In this document: one piece after another, positions 47,618-58,178 of the stretch
Layout: each line of letters begins with the position of its first letter
Position numbering within the stretch: the stretch's first letter is position 1
Origin: Thiobacillus sp.
GTDB taxonomy: Bacteria; Pseudomonadota; Gammaproteobacteria; Burkholderiales; Thiobacillaceae
Reading direction: 5' to 3'
DNA length: 64,000 nt
Assembly: GCA_019459325.1 (NCBI GenBank)
Contig: JAIBFA010000014.1
Span: forward strand, 1-64,000
Translations under genes and position numbers: made by a program
The notes under the pieces: model-generated
The model's input: the letters and a program-made list of their open reading frames with translations, nothing else
Databases searched by the model: none
Told to the model about the DNA's origin: nothing

Positions 47618-48685
47618 ATGTCACTGCGCGCCGCAGTCATCACGGCCGTTTTCATTGCGGCATGTGCGGCCGCCTTGCCGGCGGTTGCCGCCGACACCCT
47701 GCGGACCCTGGCCCAATCGGCCGGTCTTCGCATCGGCACGGCGGTCAATGTCGACGCCCTGAACACCGACTCCGCCTATGCCCGGCTGCTGGCGCGCGAA
47801 TTCAATCTGGTGACGCCGGAAAACGCGATGAAGTTTTCCGTCGTGCAGCCCGAGCGCGGCCGCTTCGACTTCGCGCAGGCGGATGCGCTGGTTGCCTTCG
47901 CCGAGGCGCACGGCATGCAGGTGAACGGCCACGTGCTGGTGTGGCACCAGCAGCTGCCGGACTGGCTGACACAGGGGCAATTCAGCCGCGACGAACTGAA
48001 GGCCATCCTGCGCGAGCACATCAGGACGCTGGTGACGCGCTATCGCGGCCGGGTGGCCTCGTGGGACGTGGCGGCCGAAGCGGTGGCCGAAGACGGGCAC
48101 GCGCGCGAAACCTTCTGGTCGCGCGGCATCGGCCCGGATTATCTGGTGCTGGCGTTCCAGTGGGCGCACGAAGCCGATCCGCAGGCGCATCTGCGCTACA
48201 ACGACTATGGCGGCGAGGGCGACGGCGCCAAATCGGACGGCATCTACGACCTGGTGGCCGGATTGCGTCGCAAGGGCGCACCGATCCACGGCGTCGGCCT
48301 GCAGATGCACGCCAGCCTGAAAGACGCGCCGCGCGCCAGCGACGTGCGCATCAACATGAAGCGCCTGGCCGCGCTCGGACTGGAGACCCACATCAGCGAA
48401 ATGGACGTGATGCTGTCGCTACCGGCAAGCCGCGCCGACCTGCGGGCGCAGGCTGCGCTGTACCGCGACATGCTGCAGGCCTGCCTGGCGGTGCCACAAT
48501 GCCGCAGCTTTTCCACCTGGGGTGCGAGCGACCGCTATTCGTGGATCCCGGAGTTCTTCCCCGGCCAGGGCGACGCGCTGTTGTTCGATGTGAACGGCCG
48601 GGCGAAACCGGCGTACGAAAGCGCCCGGCGGCTATTGCGCGAAGGCAGGCAAGTGTTGAAAACAAAAACTCAAAGATGGCAGTGA
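47618..48685 (+). CDS. GH10-family glycoside hydrolase with altered acid/base motif
   Basis: 355-residue exported protein (signal peptide 1-24). The whole sequence follows the xylanase family 10 barrel: FNLVTPENAMKFSVVQPERG, GHVLVWHQQLPDWL, IHGVGLQMHASL and the nucleophile E261 in THISEMDVML. The acid/base region reads W149-D-V-A-A-E154 instead of W-D-V-V-N-E, so the Asn normally found before the catalytic Glu in clan GH-A is Ala. The following NDYN is NDYG. The active site is therefore present but atypical. As the last gene of the secretion set it probably trims or edits the exported polymer rather than degrading plant xylan. Confidence 0.85.
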   Translation: MSLRAAVITAVFIAACAAALPAVAADTLRTLAQSAGLRIGTAVNVDALNTDSAYARLLAREFNLVTPENAMKFSVVQPERGRFDFAQADALVAFAEAHGMQVNGHVLVWHQQLPDWLTQGQFSRDELKAILREHIRTLVTRYRGRVASWDVAAEAVAEDGHARETFWSRGIGPDYLVLAFQWAHEADPQAHLRYNDYGGEGDGAKSDGIYDLVAGLRRKGAPIHGVGLQMHASLKDAPRASDVRINMKRLAALGLETHISEMDVMLSLPASRADLRAQAALYRDMLQACLAVPQCRSFSTWGASDRYSWIPEFFPGQGDALLFDVNGRAKPAYESARRLLREGRQVLKTKTQRWQ

Positions 48686-48834
48686 CTCAAACCGGCCAGA
48701 AGTAGACATTCAGGCCAGCCACGAAAAACGTCTGCTTTTCGGTCCGAGCGGTCTATAAACAACCGGTCTTGGTAAACCGCATGAACCTGCATACGATGAT
48801 CGCTTGGTGGAAAAGGGAGCAAGGGAAGTCGGGT

Positions 48835-50034
48835 ATGGAAGACCATCAAAGGCAGGACAATAGGACAAGGCCGTCACAATGGCGACTCGTAAGTCTGGCA
48901 CTAGGGCTTGCGGCGATCCTGAACACTATTGGCTCATTTGTTGGCTTTACGCAGTTGCTGAGGCCCACTCGATGGCTGCTCGCACCGTGGCTCTCTGACG
49001 GTAGCCTGACAGCTGTATCCCCATTGGCTGTTCAGGTTATGCGACTTGGGATTGACCTATGGCTACTCGCATCCATTCTTATTGTGACTTTCTGGGTGAC
49101 TGGCCTGCACAGGAAACTCGTGGCCCCTCGGCGTCGAGTCACATCATTAGGAATAAATCTCATGTGGGTAGCATGGGTAACCCTAAATTTTGTTCCATAT
49201 TTTGTGGGTCAAAAGTATGGCCACGGGGAAGGCGCGAGCGCACTCATGTTCGTGCTTGGCATTTATGCGATGCCCATCGTTTTAATTCTGAGCCTGTGGT
49301 CGTTCGTTGCCATAGCGGGCGAGGTAAAAGCTTTGGTAGCGCATAATGTTTCAATCCCACCGTATTTACCTAAGAAACTTCTTGCCTGGGCAGTTATTCC
49401 GCCTGTTATGTCAATACTGCCTGTGTTATTTGACCCGAGCGAACCACTCACCCAGACTGCCAAGGCGAATGACGAATTCAAAACTCTGTGCAAAGGCGTC
49501 GGCGTCCAGTTTTTGGAAAAGCCTATAGCGCCTGTGCATTCGATTGCCTACGATTTTGATCCAAAGCGTATTTCAGGGTGGTCGGGTGCTTCAAGAGTTG
49601 AGGTTGATGAAGACGGGCGCACTCTGGGTTTTGGCGGATTCAGCAAACGTAACTCCGCGGAAGCAACAAAGGTAGCCAGCTTCGAATTTACGGAACGTCG
49701 AGCGGGCGACGGCGCTGGTGCGGCGACGATAAACCCATCTGCCCCTTACTATCATTTCCCTACTTTCAGTGCCCAACAGCCGTACTACGGGGTCGACGAT
49801 CTTAGTGCCGACATTCTGGCGTTCCTTGATGTGGATAAACCAGACGAGTACCGTAAGGCGCCGATTAGGCAGGGCGCTATCCGCTACCAGATTACGTTGA
49901 CTGACCGGCGTTCAGGTGCAGTTCTCGGTGTGCAAGTTTTTGTGGTGGATCGATTAAACCACCGCGCTTGCGGAGTCAATGTTGACAACATTATTAGCCC
50001 ATCTGCATTCATTTTCGATGCTATTAACCGATGA
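48835..50034 (+). CDS. Hypothetical membrane protein
   Basis: About 399 residues, no family recognised. Roughly five hydrophobic segments occupy the first 230 residues (for example LVSLALGLAAILNTIGSFVG, LWLLASILIVTFWVTGL, INLMWVAWVTLNFVPYFVG). A soluble C-terminal domain of about 170 residues follows, with a Tyr/Pro-rich stretch (PSAPYYHFPTFSAQQPYYG). The ATG preceded by AAGGGAAG is chosen; in-frame starts at 48781 (ATG) and 48769 (TTG) are possible. GC is well below that of the exopolysaccharide genes upstream, so it is likely a separate, perhaps acquired, gene. No neighbour suggests its function. Confidence 0.65.
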   Translation: MEDHQRQDNRTRPSQWRLVSLALGLAAILNTIGSFVGFTQLLRPTRWLLAPWLSDGSLTAVSPLAVQVMRLGIDLWLLASILIVTFWVTGLHRKLVAPRRRVTSLGINLMWVAWVTLNFVPYFVGQKYGHGEGASALMFVLGIYAMPIVLILSLWSFVAIAGEVKALVAHNVSIPPYLPKKLLAWAVIPPVMSILPVLFDPSEPLTQTAKANDEFKTLCKGVGVQFLEKPIAPVHSIAYDFDPKRISGWSGASRVEVDEDGRTLGFGGFSKRNSAEATKVASFEFTERRAGDGAGAATINPSAPYYHFPTFSAQQPYYGVDDLSADILAFLDVDKPDEYRKAPIRQGAIRYQITLTDRRSGAVLGVQVFVVDRLNHRACGVNVDNIISPSAFIFDAINR

Positions 50035-50363
50035 TTGCGCTACGCCGCTAACAAACACTTCTGATTCAGTTTTCGACATGGGGCCGCTTTGGGGCGCAAG
50101 TGACCAACCAGAAACGAATGCCATATGCACAAACGCCGCATAACCCATCACTCCACCGGACCTGCGCGAAAAGCCCCGCAGGCCAATGATTTCAAACGTT
50201 GAAAGTCTGTTTCTTGGTACAGAACAGACATAATCGGAAAACAGCCTAACTTCCGCTTTGGGTCTTTTGCGTCATTGGCACTAGATATTTGGTGCCCAGG
50301 TTCATCGCCTAGCTTTAAACGTAGCAAGGCCGAATCCTTGATGGAATCGGCCTTTCCAGAATG
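50035..50363. other. Intergenic region without a recognisable gene
   Basis: 329 bp between the hypothetical membrane protein and tRNA-Leu, with low GC like the membrane-protein gene. Frames crossing it are short or antisense to the tRNA. I see no convincing promoter, terminator or repeat. Confidence 0.5.
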
Positions 50364-50450
50364 TGGTGCCGGGAGGGGGACTCGAACCCCCACACTGTTA
50401 CCAGCGGCGGATTTTGAATCCGCTGCGTCTACCGATTCCGCCATCCCGGC
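50364..50450 (-). tRNA. tRNA-Leu (anticodon CAA)
   Basis: 87 nt including an encoded CCA. The acceptor arm GCCGGGA pairs with TCCCGGC. The anticodon stem GCGGATT...AATCCGC encloses the loop with CAA. A long variable arm (TGCCGCTGGTAACAGTG) marks a class II tRNA, and the T arm is GGGGGTTCGAGTCCCCC. It reads UUG codons. Confidence 0.95.
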
Positions 50451-50531
50451 AAAGGGGCCGAACGCGAACGCGAGCGGCGACAGAAGCCGCGCATTATCGC
50501 CGAATCGGGCAAGCCCCCGCAAGGCGGCGGC

Positions 50532-50537
50532 TATAAT
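50532..50537 (+). promoter_or_regulatory. -10 box close to the queA start
   Basis: A perfect TATAAT ends 8 bp before the queA ATG and there is no Shine-Dalgarno sequence between, so the mRNA may be leaderless or nearly so. No good -35 is seen. Confidence 0.4.
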
Positions 50538-50545
50538 CGCGCCCC

Positions 50546-52671
<2,126 letters not shown>

Positions 52672-52756
52672 GCTGATCTCGCCCCTTCGTGTGTAGAATC
52701 GGCGCTGCGGAGTCTCGATCACACTATAAAAATACATACATCACAAAGGGGAGACC

Positions 52757-53803
52757 ATGTCGTATACCAAGCAATACCCGATGCAGTTCACCGGCCGCGG
52801 TGGCGAGTATTTCGTCATCTGGATCGTCAATATCGCACTCACGCTCGCCACCCTGAGCATTTACTCAGCCTGGGCCAAGGTGCGCACCCTGCGCTGGTTT
52901 TATGGCCACACCCTGCTCGACAACCAGGCGTTTTCCTACCTCGCCTCGCCGATGCAGATTCTCAAAGGGCGGCTGATCGCAGTGGCTGCACTGGCCGCGT
53001 ATTACATGGCCACGTTCTTCGCACCCATGCTGGCCGTGGCGCTGCTGGTTATATTTTTGGTCTTCCTGCCCTGGATCGTGGTGAACAGCCTGCGCTTCCA
53101 CGCGCGCCTGAGCGCCTATCGCGGACTGCGTTTCGATTTCACCGGCACAATGGGTGAAGCCGCCGTCATCTACCTGCTGCTGCCGCTTTTGCTGCTGCCT
53201 ACGCTGGGGCTGATCCTGCCCTATATGGCCTACCGGCAAATCAAGTTCATCGCCGGACACACCGTGTACGGCCAGACCGCCGCGCATTATCAGGGATCAC
53301 TCAAACCCTTTTGGGGCGTGTATCTGCTGAGCCTCGCACTGATCCTGCTGCCCATCGCCATCATGGCGTATGGCGGTTATCAGGCCTATCAAATGCAGGC
53401 TTCCGGCATGCCCAAGGAAATGGCGGCCGCGGCAACCGGCACATTCATCGTCGCGGGCATGGTGGCGTTTTATCTGATGTTCCCGGTGGTCGGCGCGCTG
53501 ATCCAGGCGCGCACGGCCAACCTCCTGTACAACGGCACGGTCCTGGGACCGGTCGGCTTCACCTCCAGCCAGCGTGCCCGGGATCTGGTCTGGATTTTTC
53601 TGTCGAACCTGGTGCTCATCGCAATCACGCTCGGTCTCTTCATTCCCTGGGCCAAGGTTCGGCTGGCGCGTTACCGCGCCCAACACCTGACCGTAACCGG
53701 CCCCCAGGAACTCGGCAGCTTCGTGGCCGGACAGCATCAGGCCAGCACCGCCACCGGTTCCGAAATGGCCGACCTGCTCGACCTCAATCTCGGGCTGACG
53801 TGA
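52757..53803 (+). CDS. DUF898 (YjgN) family membrane protein
   Basis: 348-residue inner-membrane protein with two similar halves. Each starts with a helix and an S/P-WAKVR motif (IYSAWAKVRTLRWFYGHTLL near residue 35, LFIPWAKVRLARYRAQHLTV near 300); about seven hydrophobic segments are seen. This repeated WAKVR is the mark of DUF898. Function unknown. The stop is shared with the GTG of the M48 peptidase gene (GTGA), so the two are coupled. Confidence 0.88.
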   Translation: MSYTKQYPMQFTGRGGEYFVIWIVNIALTLATLSIYSAWAKVRTLRWFYGHTLLDNQAFSYLASPMQILKGRLIAVAALAAYYMATFFAPMLAVALLVIFLVFLPWIVVNSLRFHARLSAYRGLRFDFTGTMGEAAVIYLLLPLLLLPTLGLILPYMAYRQIKFIAGHTVYGQTAAHYQGSLKPFWGVYLLSLALILLPIAIMAYGGYQAYQMQASGMPKEMAAAATGTFIVAGMVAFYLMFPVVGALIQARTANLLYNGTVLGPVGFTSSQRARDLVWIFLSNLVLIAITLGLFIPWAKVRLARYRAQHLTVTGPQELGSFVAGQHQASTATGSEMADLLDLNLGLT

Positions 53804-54813
53804 GCCGCTTTGCAGCGGACTACTTCGACGGCCAGACCTCGCGTACCCACCCGGTACGGGCTGCCGTCGAAGCCGGACAGTTGCACGTGCAGGGTGAAAG
53901 CATCGAGTTTGCCTTTCCGCTCGACCGCATCCACGTCGCCCCGCCTGCCGGGCAGGCACGCGGCGTGGTGCACCTGCCCGATGCGCGCGAACTGCACAGC
54001 GCGGATCACGCCGCGCTGCTCGAACTCAGCCGCCTGACAAGCTCCGCGCACCCCGAACGCTGGGCGCACCTGCTCGAAAGCCGGCTGCGCTACGCACTGG
54101 CTGCGCTGGTCGTTGCTGTCCTCATCGTGTTTGTCGGGCTGCGCTGGGGCGTACCGGTACTCGCCGAAGGGGTGGCACACACCCTGCCGGCCAGTCTGGA
54201 GAACCGCCTGGGCAAAGAGTCGCTATCCCTCATGGAGTCGATCTATCTCTCCCCCAGCGCCCTGCCTGCCGCGCGCCAGCATGGCCTGGCCCAGCAACTG
54301 GACAGGCTATGCAAGGCACAGGGCTGCCCGGCCCATCGCCTGTATTTTCGTGCCAGCCGCGCCCTGGGCGCGAATGCCTTTGCGCTGCCGGGCGGCACGG
54401 TCGTGGTGACCGATCAGCTGGTGAAACTGGCCCAGCACGACCAGGAAGTACTCGCTGTCATCGCCCACGAACTCGGGCATGTCGAACGTCGCCACAGTCT
54501 TCGCCTGGCGCTGCAAAGCATCGGCGCGGGAGTATTGCTGGTGGCCATCACCGGCGACATCGGCAGTTTTTCCGACCTCGCCGCCGGCCTGCCCAGCCTG
54601 CTGCTGCAAAGCGGCTACTCGCGCGACATGGAACGCGAGGCCGACGGCTACGCGTTACGCTGGCTGAACGCCGCTTGCATCCCGCCCCGGCGTTTTGCCG
54701 ACATCCTGAACCGGCTGAACAAAACCACGCCCGATGCGGTCGGCCTGCTCTCCAGCCACCCCGGCACGGCCGACCGTATCTCCCCGTTCCTCGCGCCCGG
54801 ACCCTGCCCCTGA
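53800..54813 (+). CDS. M48 family metallopeptidase, membrane-anchored
   Basis: 337 residues. An N-terminal cytoplasmic-like domain (about 1-85; FDGQTSRTHPVRAAV) precedes one membrane helix (ALAALVVAVLIVFVGLRWG). The peptidase domain has the zinc motif H223-ELG-H227 in VIAHELGHVERRH and the third ligand Glu in DMEREADGYAL. The catalytic part probably faces the periplasm. The GTG overlapping the DUF898 stop is the start. DUF898-M48 is a recurrent pairing in proteobacteria, and the shared stop/start suggests a joint role. Confidence 0.88.
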   Translation: MSRFAADYFDGQTSRTHPVRAAVEAGQLHVQGESIEFAFPLDRIHVAPPAGQARGVVHLPDARELHSADHAALLELSRLTSSAHPERWAHLLESRLRYALAALVVAVLIVFVGLRWGVPVLAEGVAHTLPASLENRLGKESLSLMESIYLSPSALPAARQHGLAQQLDRLCKAQGCPAHRLYFRASRALGANAFALPGGTVVVTDQLVKLAQHDQEVLAVIAHELGHVERRHSLRLALQSIGAGVLLVAITGDIGSFSDLAAGLPSLLLQSGYSRDMEREADGYALRWLNAACIPPRRFADILNRLNKTTPDAVGLLSSHPGTADRISPFLAPGPCP

Positions 54814-54871
54814 AGTCGTCACACCCGCATGCTAGAATCCACTGGTTTTTTACTGAACGCACCCACACACC

Positions 54872-55189
54872 ATGATTTCTCTTGCCCACGCTCAATCTGC
54901 CGCCGCAGCCACCCCCGGCATCACCGACTTTCTGCCGCTGATCATCATCTTCATCCTGTTCTGGTTCATGCTCATCCGCCCGCAGATGAAGCGCGCCAAG
55001 GAACAGAAGAAAATGCTGACCGAACTGCAAAAGGGCGATGAAGTCATCACCAGCAGCGGCCAGGCCGGCAAGGTCGCCAAGATCGGCGAGCAGTTCGTGT
55101 CGCTGGAAATCGCCGACGGCGTGATCACCCATGTGCAGAAACAGTCGATCCAGACCCTGCTGCCGAAGGGCACGATCAAAGGCTTGTAA
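54872..55189 (+). CDS. yajC: Preprotein translocase subunit YajC
   Basis: 105-residue single-span protein of the SecDF-YajC complex. The helix FLPLIIIFILFWFMLIRP leads into the family motif QMKRAKEQKKMLTELQKGDEV and ITSSGQAGKVAKI. It follows queA-tgt and precedes secD, the standard order. A TAGAAT -10-like box lies about 40 bp before the ATG. Confidence 0.96.
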   Translation: MISLAHAQSAAAATPGITDFLPLIIIFILFWFMLIRPQMKRAKEQKKMLTELQKGDEVITSSGQAGKVAKIGEQFVSLEIADGVITHVQKQSIQTLLPKGTIKGL

Positions 55190-55195
55190 GAACAA

Positions 55196-55303
55196 GGGGT
55201 CAGGATTCAGGGATCAGGGAATGAGCGGCCAAGGCCGCGAACCCTCAAAATCTGACCCTGGTCCCAACCCCTGACTCCTGATCCCTGACCCCCTGACCCC
55301 TGA
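55196..55303. repeat. Dispersed CTGACCC palindromic repeat, copy B
   Basis: Left arm GGGGTCAGGATTCAGGGATCAG, central perfect palindrome GCGGCC-AA-GGCCGC (55225-55238) and a right arm with complementary CCCCTGACTCCTGATCCCTG and two further CTGACCCC copies. The whole could fold into a long hairpin. It fills the yajC-secD gap and ends directly before the secD ATG. Confidence 0.75.
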
Positions 55304-55305
55304 CA

Positions 55306-57120
55306 ATGAACCGCTTCCCGCTCTGGAAATACATCCTCATCGGCATCACGCTGGTGGTCGCCTTCCTGTACACCCTGCCCAACTTTTTCGGCGAAGTGCC
55401 CGCGGTCCAGGTATCTCCGATACGCACCACCGAAAAGGTCGACACTGCGCTGCTGGGGAAGGTGGAATCGCTGCTCAAGGCGTCCAACGCGGCTTACAGC
55501 GGGGTTGAGCTGGCAGGCAACAGCATCAAGGCGCGCTTTGCCAGCACCGACCTGCAGATCAAGGCCAAGGACGTGCTGCAGAACGGACTGGGGGAACGTT
55601 ACACGGTGGCGCTGAACCTGGTGTCGGCCTCGCCGACCTGGCTGTCGACGATCAACGCGCTGCCGATGTATCTCGGCCTGGACTTGCGCGGCGGCGTGCA
55701 TTTCCTGCTCGAAGTCGACATGAAGGCGGCGCTGGAAAAGTCCGCCATTCGCTACCAGAACGATTTCCGCACCGAGCTGCGCGGCGCCAAGATCCGATAC
55801 GGCCGCATCACCCGCGAAGGCAATGCAGTCAGCGTGCATTTCGCCACGCGCGATCAGCGTGACGCCGCCGTCAACAAGCTGGGCACGGCATTCACCGATC
55901 TGGCCTTCACCGCCGCAGACGAGGCCGAAGGCTTCAATCTGACCGCGCGCTTGAAGCCTGAAGCCGAGAAGCAGGTGCAGGAATTCGCCCTGCAGCAGAA
56001 CATCACCACCTTGCGCAATCGCGTCAACGAACTCGGCGTGGCCGAACCGGTGATCCAGCAGCAGGGTGCCAGCCGCGTCGTGGTGCAGCTGCCCGGCGTG
56101 CAGGACACGGCCAAGGCCAAGGACATCCTCGGCCGCACCGCCACCCTGGAAATCCGCATGGTGGACGAACTGGCCGACCCGCTGGCGCTGGCGCAGGGCC
56201 AGGTGCCGTTCGGCGCGGAAGTCGTGGCCAGCCGTGAAGGCGGCAATATCGCAGTCAAAAAGGACGTGGTGCTGACCGGCGACTCGATCACCGATGCCTC
56301 GCCCGGCTTCGACAACACCAGCGGCCAGGCCGCGGTGCACATCAACCTGGACGGCAAGGGCGCACGCATTTTCAAGGACGTGACGCGCGAAAACGTCAAC
56401 AAGCGCATGGCCATCCTGCTGATCGAAAAAGGCCGCGCCGAAGCCATCACCGCGCCGGTGATCCGTGAGGAAATCGGCGGCGGCCGGGTGCAGATCACCG
56501 GCATGGAATCCGCACAGGAAGCCTCCGACGTCGCGCTGCTGCTGCGTGCCGGCGCGCTCGCCGCGCCGATGCAGATCGTGGAAGAACGCACCGTCGGTCC
56601 CAGCATGGGCGCCGAGAACATCGAGAAAGGCTTCCACTCCAACCTCTGGGGCTTCCTCGCCGTAACGGCGTTCATGGTCATCTACTACCGCGTGTTCGGG
56701 CTGTTCTCGTCCATCGCGCTCGCCATCAACGGCTTCTTCCTGATCGCGCTGCTGTCGATGCTGCAGGCCACGCTCACCCTGCCCGGCATGGCGGCGATTG
56801 CGCTGACCCTGGGCATGGCGATCGACGCCAACGTGCTGATCAACGAACGCATCCGCGAAGAAATACGCAACGGTGCCACGCCGCAGGCGGCCATCCACGC
56901 CGGCTACGACCGTGCCTGGGGCACCATTCTCGACTCCAACCTCACCACGCTGATCGCCGGCATTGCGCTGTTCTGGCTGGGCTCCGGCCCGGTGCGCGGC
57001 TTTGCCGTGGTGCTGTGCCTCGGCATCCTCACCTCCATGTTCAGCGCGGTCACCGTGTCGCGCGCCATGGTGAACCTCACCTATGGCCGCCAGGCGCGGC
57101 TGGCCAAAGTCTCGATCTAA
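55306..57120 (+). CDS. secD: Protein translocase subunit SecD
   Basis: 604-residue RND-type membrane protein that uses the proton gradient to help pull secreted proteins across. There is one N-terminal helix, then a large periplasmic region with GLDLRGGVHFLLEVD, VNELGVAEPVIQQQGASRVVVQLPG, and five C-terminal helices including GMAIDANVLINERIREE with the conserved Asp. The ATG follows a repeat element instead of a ribosome site; coupling to yajC is unlikely because 116 bp separate them. Confidence 0.96.
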   Translation: MNRFPLWKYILIGITLVVAFLYTLPNFFGEVPAVQVSPIRTTEKVDTALLGKVESLLKASNAAYSGVELAGNSIKARFASTDLQIKAKDVLQNGLGERYTVALNLVSASPTWLSTINALPMYLGLDLRGGVHFLLEVDMKAALEKSAIRYQNDFRTELRGAKIRYGRITREGNAVSVHFATRDQRDAAVNKLGTAFTDLAFTAADEAEGFNLTARLKPEAEKQVQEFALQQNITTLRNRVNELGVAEPVIQQQGASRVVVQLPGVQDTAKAKDILGRTATLEIRMVDELADPLALAQGQVPFGAEVVASREGGNIAVKKDVVLTGDSITDASPGFDNTSGQAAVHINLDGKGARIFKDVTRENVNKRMAILLIEKGRAEAITAPVIREEIGGGRVQITGMESAQEASDVALLLRAGALAAPMQIVEERTVGPSMGAENIEKGFHSNLWGFLAVTAFMVIYYRVFGLFSSIALAINGFFLIALLSMLQATLTLPGMAAIALTLGMAIDANVLINERIREEIRNGATPQAAIHAGYDRAWGTILDSNLTTLIAGIALFWLGSGPVRGFAVVLCLGILTSMFSAVTVSRAMVNLTYGRQARLAKVSI

Positions 57121-57130
57121 GGGTTTAGTC

Positions 57131-58063
57131 ATGCTGGAATTTTTCCCGTTCAAGAGAACCATCCCCTTCATGAGCTGGGGGAAGGTGACGACGGCGATTT
57201 CGCTGCTCACCTTCCTGTTCTCGGTGTGGGCACTGTGGGACAAAGGCCTCAACCTCGGCGTCGACTTCACCGGTGGCACCGTGATCGAGGTCAGCTACCC
57301 TCAGGCCGCGAACCTGCCGGCGGTCCGCGGCACGCTGGAAAAAACCGGCCTGCCGGAAATTTCGGTGCAGAACTTCGGCACCAGCCACGATGTGCTGATT
57401 CGTCTGCCCAACAAGGGTGAAGCCAATGCTGCGGAAACCAGCAACCGCGTGATGGTTGCCTTGAAAGCCGCGGATGCCACGGTCGAACTCAAGCGCGTCG
57501 ATTTCGTCGGCCCGCAGGTCGGCAAGGAGCTCTACGACAACGGTGCGCTGGCCCTGCTGGTGGTCGCCTTCGGCATCATGGCCTATCTGGCTGTCCGCTT
57601 CGAATGGCGTTTTGCGGTGGCGGGCATGCTCGCCAACCTGCACGACATCGTCATCATCCTCGGCGTGTTTGCCTTCTTCCAGTGGGAGTTCACCCTCACT
57701 GTGCTGGCCGGCGTGCTGGCGGTCCTGGGTTACTCGGTCAACGAATCGGTGGTGGTGTTCGATCGGATCCGCGAAAACATCCGCAAGATGCGCGGTGCGA
57801 CCATTCCCCACATCATCGACGATGCCATCACGCGCACCATGAGCCGCACCATCATCACCCACGGCTCCACCCAGATCATGGTGCTGTCGATGCTGTTCTT
57901 CGGCGGCGAGGCGCTGCATAACTTCGCGCTCGCGCTCACCATCGGCATCATGTTCGGCATCTACTCGTCAGTGCTGGTCGCCTCTCCGCTGCTGCTGATG
58001 TTCGGCGTCAAGCGCGAGCACTTCATCAAGCCGGTGGAAAAGAAAGAGGAGGCGGTCGTTTAA
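57131..58063 (+). CDS. secF: Protein translocase subunit SecF
   Basis: 310-residue partner of SecD. Signatures are LNLGVDFTGGTVIEV in the periplasmic loop and GYSVNESVVVFDRIRENIRKMRG in the membrane domain with the conserved Asp. The ATG lies 10 bp after secD; upstream in-frame codons fall inside secD. Confidence 0.96.
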   Translation: MLEFFPFKRTIPFMSWGKVTTAISLLTFLFSVWALWDKGLNLGVDFTGGTVIEVSYPQAANLPAVRGTLEKTGLPEISVQNFGTSHDVLIRLPNKGEANAAETSNRVMVALKAADATVELKRVDFVGPQVGKELYDNGALALLVVAFGIMAYLAVRFEWRFAVAGMLANLHDIVIILGVFAFFQWEFTLTVLAGVLAVLGYSVNESVVVFDRIRENIRKMRGATIPHIIDDAITRTMSRTIITHGSTQIMVLSMLFFGGEALHNFALALTIGIMFGIYSSVLVASPLLLMFGVKREHFIKPVEKKEEAVV

Positions 58064-58173
58064 GGGGCCAGGATTCGGGACTCAGGGGTCAGGGAATGAG
58101 CGGCAAGGCCGCGAATCCAGGAACTGACCCCTGACCCCTGACCCCTGACCCCTGACCCCTGACCCCTGACCCC
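58064..58173. repeat. Dispersed CTGACCC palindromic repeat, copy C, with a 7-copy heptamer array
   Basis: Left arm (58069-58094) and GCGG...CCGC core (58100-58112) match copy B. The right arm has expanded to seven perfect tandem copies of CTGACCC (58124-58172), ending 6 bp before the dedA-type ATG. Copy number could vary by slippage. Confidence 0.8.
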
Positions 58174-58178
58174 GAGCC

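Noticed and set aside
58124-58172. CRISPR-like direct repeats
   Set aside because: Units are 7 bp with no spacers and no cas genes; a simple tandem array.
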